Assembly (NCBI RefSeq): GCF_014042015.1
Contig: NZ_CP059493.1
Location: 2,604,001 to 2,668,000 of the forward strand
Origin: Actinotalea sp. JY-7876
GTDB taxonomy: Bacteria > Actinomycetota > Actinomycetes > Actinomycetales > Cellulomonadaceae
Length of the DNA: 64,000 nt
Direction of reading: 5' to 3'
Of this stretch, positions 60,565-64,000 are shown piece after piece. Both the position numbers and the translations under genes were made by a program. Position 1 is the first letter of the stretch. Every line of letters starts with the position of its first letter. The notes below the pieces were generated by a model. It did no database searches. It saw nothing but the letters and a program-made list of their open reading frames with translations, and had not been told where the DNA came from.

Positions 60565-61971
60565 ATGGTCACGAACACGCGTCGAGTCGCGCGCCGGCAG
60601 GACGAGCCGGACGTCGTCGAGCTCAACCCGGTCTTCGCGCGTCCAGGCGAGGCGACCGAGCTACCGAAGTTCCGGATGCCGGACGACGAGTCGATGCCGT
60701 CGACGGCGTACCAGGTCGTCCACGACGAGGCGATGCTCGACGGGAACGCGCGACTGAACCTCGCGACGTTCGTCGGCACGTGGATGGACGAGTACGCGTC
60801 GCGCCTCTACCTCGAGGCCGCCGACAAGAACATGATCGACAAGGATGAGTACCCGCAGACCGCCGCGGTGGAGACCCGGTGCTGGACCATGCTGGGCGAC
60901 CTGTGGCACGCGCCCGACCCGGAGCACACGATCGGCACCTCGACCATCGGCTCCTCGGAGGCGGCGATGCTCGGTGGGCTCGCGCTCAAGCGCCGCTGGC
61001 AGCACGCGCGCCGTGCGGCGGGCAAGGCGACGGACCGGCCCAACCTCGTGATGTCGAGCGCCGTGCAGGTCTGCTGGGAGAAGTTCTGCAACTACTTCGA
61101 GGTCGAGGCGCGATACGTCCCGATCACCGAGGAGCACAAGGTCCTCGACGGCTTCGAGCTCGAGAAGTACGTCGACGAGAACACGATCGGCGTCGTCGCG
61201 ATCATGGGCGTCACCTACACGGGCATGTACGAGCCGGTGACGGAGATCGCCGCGGCGCTCGACCGGATCCAGGAGTCGACCGGCCTCGACGTCCCGATCC
61301 ACGTCGACGGCGCCTCGGGCGGCATGATCGCGCCCTTCGTGCAGCCGGACCTCGAGTGGGACTTCCGGGTCGCCCGCGTCGCCTCCATCAACACCTCCGG
61401 CCACAAGTACGGCCTGGTCTACCCCGGACTCGGCTGGGTCGTGTGGCGGGACGTCGAGTCCCTGCCCGAGGACCTCGTGTTCCGCGTGTCCTACCTCGGC
61501 GGCGACATGCCGACGTTCGCGCTGAACTTCTCGCGCCCCGGCGCCCAGGTGCTGCTCCAGTACTACCTGTTCATCCGGCTGGGCCGCGCGGGCTACACCG
61601 CCGTGCAGCGCACGGCCCACGACGTGGCGCTGTACCTCTCCGGGGAGATCGCCAAGATGCCCGCGTTCGAGCTCTGGAACGACGGCTCGGACATCCCGGT
61701 CTTCGCCTGGCGGCTCCGCCACGGGCACACGGAGAACTGGAACCTGTACCACCTGTCCGAGCGGCTCCGGATGAAGGGCTGGCTCGTCCCGGCCTACCCG
61801 ATGCCGGACGACCTGCCGGACGTCACCGTGCAGCGCGTCGTCGTGCGCAACGGGTTCAGCCACGACCTCGCGTCGGCCTTCCTGGCCGACCTCGCCGCCG
61901 AGGTGGAGTACCTCGACGCGCTCACCGGTCCGATGCCGACCGAGGGCCAGCGGTCCGGCTTCCACCACTGA
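60565..61971 (+). CDS. gadB: Glutamate decarboxylase
   Basis: A 468-residue PLP enzyme that converts glutamate to GABA, consuming a proton. The PLP lysine lies in NTSGHKYGLVYPGLGWV (about residue 276); HVDGASGGMIAPF carries the PLP-binding Asp. The N-terminus LPKFRMPDDESMPSTAYQVVHDEAMLDGN and length match bacterial GadA/GadB (466 residues). RBS-like GGGGGG precedes ATG 60565. The adjacent antiporter completes an acid-resistance pair. A 140-base leader (60425-60564) has no recognised regulatory element. Confidence 0.95.
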   Translation: MVTNTRRVARRQDEPDVVELNPVFARPGEATELPKFRMPDDESMPSTAYQVVHDEAMLDGNARLNLATFVGTWMDEYASRLYLEAADKNMIDKDEYPQTAAVETRCWTMLGDLWHAPDPEHTIGTSTIGSSEAAMLGGLALKRRWQHARRAAGKATDRPNLVMSSAVQVCWEKFCNYFEVEARYVPITEEHKVLDGFELEKYVDENTIGVVAIMGVTYTGMYEPVTEIAAALDRIQESTGLDVPIHVDGASGGMIAPFVQPDLEWDFRVARVASINTSGHKYGLVYPGLGWVVWRDVESLPEDLVFRVSYLGGDMPTFALNFSRPGAQVLLQYYLFIRLGRAGYTAVQRTAHDVALYLSGEIAKMPAFELWNDGSDIPVFAWRLRHGHTENWNLYHLSERLRMKGWLVPAYPMPDDLPDVTVQRVVVRNGFSHDLASAFLADLAAEVEYLDALTGPMPTEGQRSGFHH

Positions 61972-62011
61972 TCCAGGGCAGGGCGGAGCATGCTCGAGCA
62001 GGGGGAGAACC

Positions 62012-63736
62012 ATGTCCACGCACAGCACCACACCAGGATCGAGCGGGGCCGAGGCGAGTCCTTCGGGCTCCCACGCCCGGTGGCCCCACGTCAGGGCGGA
62101 CGGCACCCACGCGCCGTCGGCCGAGCACGTCAAGGCGCACCCGTATGGCACGCCCGGCGCACGCATCCCGCCGGAGCACACCGGCCCGGCGATCGGGGCG
62201 CCGGCCGCGAGCGCGACCGTCGCCATGTCGGTCGGGCAGCTGGCGATGCTCACCGTCGTCGTCGTGGCCTCGTTGCGGTCGCTGCCCGCGATGTCGCTGT
62301 ACGGGCTCGGCTCGGTGACGCTGTTCATCATCCCGGCGATCGTGTTCCTCGTGCCGACGGCGCTCGTCGCGGCCGAGCTCGCGACGGGCTGGAAGGGCGG
62401 CGTCTTCACCTGGGTCCGCGAGGCGTTCGGTGACCGCACCGGGTTCGTGGCGATCTGGCTGCAGTGGATCCAGAACGTCGTGTGGTACCCGACGCAGATC
62501 GCGTTCATCGCGGCGAGCCTGTCGTTCGTCATCGGCGACCAGGGGCTGTCGAACAACGGCCTCTACACCGCGGCCGTCATCCTCATCCTGTACTGGGGCT
62601 CCACGCTGATCACCCTGGCGGGCGGCAACCTGTTCGCCAAGGTCGGCTCGTGGAGCGGCATCCTCGGCACGCTGTTCCCCGCGGTGCTCCTCATCGCGTT
62701 CGGCGCGATCTGGCTGGCGACCGGGGAGAAGTCGGACACGTCGCTCGAGGCGTCGGCCGTCATCCCGCCGTGGACGGGCATCGCGTCGATCGTGCTGATC
62801 GTCTCGAACGTCCTGGCCTACGCGGGCATGGAGGTCAACGCCGTGCACGCCAACGACCTGAAGAACCCCGGCAAGGGGTTCCCGCGGTCGATCGCGTTCG
62901 CGACGCTCCTCATCCTGCTGGTGTTCATCCTGCCCACCATCGCGATCAGCCTCGCGGTGCCGAAGAGCGAGCTGGGCCTGACCAACGGGATCAACCTGGC
63001 GTTCAAGGAGTTCTTCGACCACTGGGGCATCGCGTGGGGGACGCCGGCGATCTCGCTGCTCATCGCGCTCGGCGCCTTCGCCTCCGTGGTGACGTGGATC
63101 GCCGGGCCGTCGCGCGGTCTGCTCGCCGCCGCCCGGACGGGCCTGCTGCCGCCTGCGCTGCAGCGCCGCAACAAGGCCGGGGTCCAGGTCGGCATCCTGG
63201 GCGTGCAGGGCGCGATCGTGACGCTGCTCGCGCTGCTCTTCGTGCTGGTGCCGAGCGGCAACACGGCGTTCATCGCCCTGGTGGACATGGCCGCCGCGCT
63301 CTACCTGATCATGTACATCCTCATGTTCGCGGCGGCGATCCGGCTGCGCAAGACCAAGCCGGACGTGGTCAGGACGTACCGGACGCCGGCGATGACGTTC
63401 GTCGCCGGGGTCGGGCTGGTCGCGTGCGTGACGGCCTTCGTGCTCGCCTTCGTCCGGCCGTCCGGGTTCACGGGCCTGTCCGAGAGCGCCTACCCGCTGG
63501 TCGTGGCCGGGGTCGTCGTCGTCCTCGGCGGGCCACCGCTGCTGTTCTACGCGCTCCGGCGCCCGTCGTGGGACCGCCGGACGCCCGAGGAGCGGGCGAG
63601 CGCGGACATCGTGCTGGTCAACCCGCTGCCGTCCTCGGGCACCGGGACCAGCGGCACAGCAGGGACCGCCGGCACAGCCGGGACGGCCGGGACCGGCGGC
63701 GCTCCTCCCCCGCAGCCGGGGACGGCGTCCGGCTGA
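62012..63736 (+). CDS. gadC: Glutamate/GABA antiporter-like APC transporter
   Basis: A 574-residue membrane protein of the amino acid-polyamine-organocation family, about 12 helices (residues 70-510), beginning after a ~65-residue hydrophilic tail. It resembles GadC: MSVGQLAMLTVVVVASLRSLP, ATGWKGGVFTWVREAFGDRTGF, GMEVNAVHANDLKNPGKGFPR, WIAGPSRGLLAAARTGLLPP. It would exchange external glutamate for GABA. The C-terminus is a tandem GTA-rich tail. ATG 62012 follows GGGGGAGA, 40 bases after gadB. Confidence 0.9.
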   Translation: MSTHSTTPGSSGAEASPSGSHARWPHVRADGTHAPSAEHVKAHPYGTPGARIPPEHTGPAIGAPAASATVAMSVGQLAMLTVVVVASLRSLPAMSLYGLGSVTLFIIPAIVFLVPTALVAAELATGWKGGVFTWVREAFGDRTGFVAIWLQWIQNVVWYPTQIAFIAASLSFVIGDQGLSNNGLYTAAVILILYWGSTLITLAGGNLFAKVGSWSGILGTLFPAVLLIAFGAIWLATGEKSDTSLEASAVIPPWTGIASIVLIVSNVLAYAGMEVNAVHANDLKNPGKGFPRSIAFATLLILLVFILPTIAISLAVPKSELGLTNGINLAFKEFFDHWGIAWGTPAISLLIALGAFASVVTWIAGPSRGLLAAARTGLLPPALQRRNKAGVQVGILGVQGAIVTLLALLFVLVPSGNTAFIALVDMAAALYLIMYILMFAAAIRLRKTKPDVVRTYRTPAMTFVAGVGLVACVTAFVLAFVRPSGFTGLSESAYPLVVAGVVVVLGGPPLLFYALRRPSWDRRTPEERASADIVLVNPLPSSGTGTSGTAGTAGTAGTAGTGGAPPPQPGTASG

Positions 63737-63742
63737 CGGGCT

Positions 63743-63789
63743 CGCCAGGCGGCGTCCGCGCGGGCCGTCCGCGCGGGCGCCGTCTGGCG
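63743..63789 (+). terminator. Hairpin after gadC
   Basis: CGCCAGGCGGCG (63743-63754) pairs with CGCCGTCTGGCG (63778-63789) apart from one G-T pair. The loop contains two copies of GTCCGCGCGGGC. It starts 7 bases after the gadC stop. Confidence 0.6.
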
Positions 63790-63863
63790 GGGTCACGTAG
63801 CGTCGAGGAGACCGCGTCGTCGGCGGTTGTCACGCCGCGACCCCGGGAGCAGCAAGGAGTCCG

Positions 63864-64000
63864 ATGCCCAACCGCCTCGCCGCCAGCACGAGCCCGTACC
63901 TGCAGCAGCACCGCGACAACCCGGTCGACTGGTACGAGTGGGGGGCCGAGGCGTTCGCCGCCGCCCGCGAGCGCGACGTCCCGCTCCTGATCTCGGTCGG
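63864..64000 (+). CDS. DUF255/thioredoxin-domain protein (YyaL-like), 5' part only
   Basis: The first 45 residues begin [20 protein letters not shown] and [20 protein letters not shown], the conserved start of YyaL/SSP411-type proteins, which have an N-terminal thioredoxin-like domain and a large glycosidase-like C-terminal domain. The characteristic SPYLxQHxDNPVDW is present. AAGGAG lies 6 bases upstream of ATG 63864. The rest is outside the window. Confidence 0.88.
   Translation, partial: MPNRLAASTSPYLQQHRDNPVDWYEWGAEAFAAARERDVPLLISV

Overview
The window is 64 kb of very GC-rich DNA with tightly packed genes. It has many GTG starts and 4-base ATGA/GTGA overlaps, and carries an LPxTG surface protein, a CebEFG-type sugar importer and an actinobacterial-style nar/mo gene set. 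This points to an actinobacterium; a soil or cellulolytic Micrococcales (Cellulomonas or Promicromonospora-like) is my inference, since no rRNA or other phylogenetic marker is present. I recognised no tRNA, rRNA, CRISPR array, intact insertion sequence or origin.

Left part (1-6.1 kb): two paralogous GAF-GGDEF-EAL cyclic-di-GMP enzymes flank a VOC dioxygenase-like gene with an operator-like inverted repeat. A RsbW-type ATPase with an unidentified C-terminal region follows. From 6.1 to 26.4 kb lies a nitrate respiration and molybdenum island. On the minus strand a Cys-containing SufR-like regulator precedes narK-narG-narH-narJ-narI. Divergently transcribed are mogA-moaE-moaA. Facing them is moeA-moaC-mobA(DUF6457 fusion)-moaD, then moeB-rhodanese, and on the plus strand a TOBE-domain regulator with modA-modB-modC. 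Together these genes import molybdate, build the bis-MGD cofactor and insert it into a membrane nitrate reductase. An unusual phased repeat array (22.5-22.9 kb) lies between moeB and the TOBE regulator.

Middle part (26.5-41.4 kb): a small lipoprotein, a cupin, a YihY membrane protein, a catalase-fold protein, and a beta-glucoside uptake operon (binding protein, two permeases, GH1 beta-glucosidase, LacI repressor) preceded by two LacI-type palindromes. Then come a VIT1/CCC1 transporter, two alpha/beta hydrolases, a membrane GGDEF-EAL protein with a degenerate GGDEF motif, and a CAP-domain lipoprotein.

From 41.7 to 52.5 kb base composition is visibly lower in GC. This is an exopolysaccharide locus: flippase, polymerase/ligase-like protein, four glycosyltransferases and an initiating sugar-phosphate transferase on the minus strand, and a BY-kinase/chain-length regulator on the plus strand. 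It is bordered by decayed DNA with an IS30-type transposase remnant. Next are a small LPxTG protein, a DUF4012 protein and a low-molecular-weight tyrosine phosphatase, the likely partner of the BY-kinase.

Right part (56.5-64 kb): an EAL-only protein preceded by a GEMM-I (cyclic-di-GMP-I) riboswitch; a persulfide-type operon (CoA-disulfide-reductase/rhodanese, 39-residue Cys-rich protein, CstR-like regulator) under a palindromic operator; a glutamate decarboxylase with its antiporter; and the start of a DUF255 protein. The most interesting items are the riboswitch over a degenerate EAL protein, the 20-21 bp phased repeat array, the hairpin covering the narK ribosome-binding site, and a glycosyltransferase whose natural N-terminus lies upstream of any canonical start codon.
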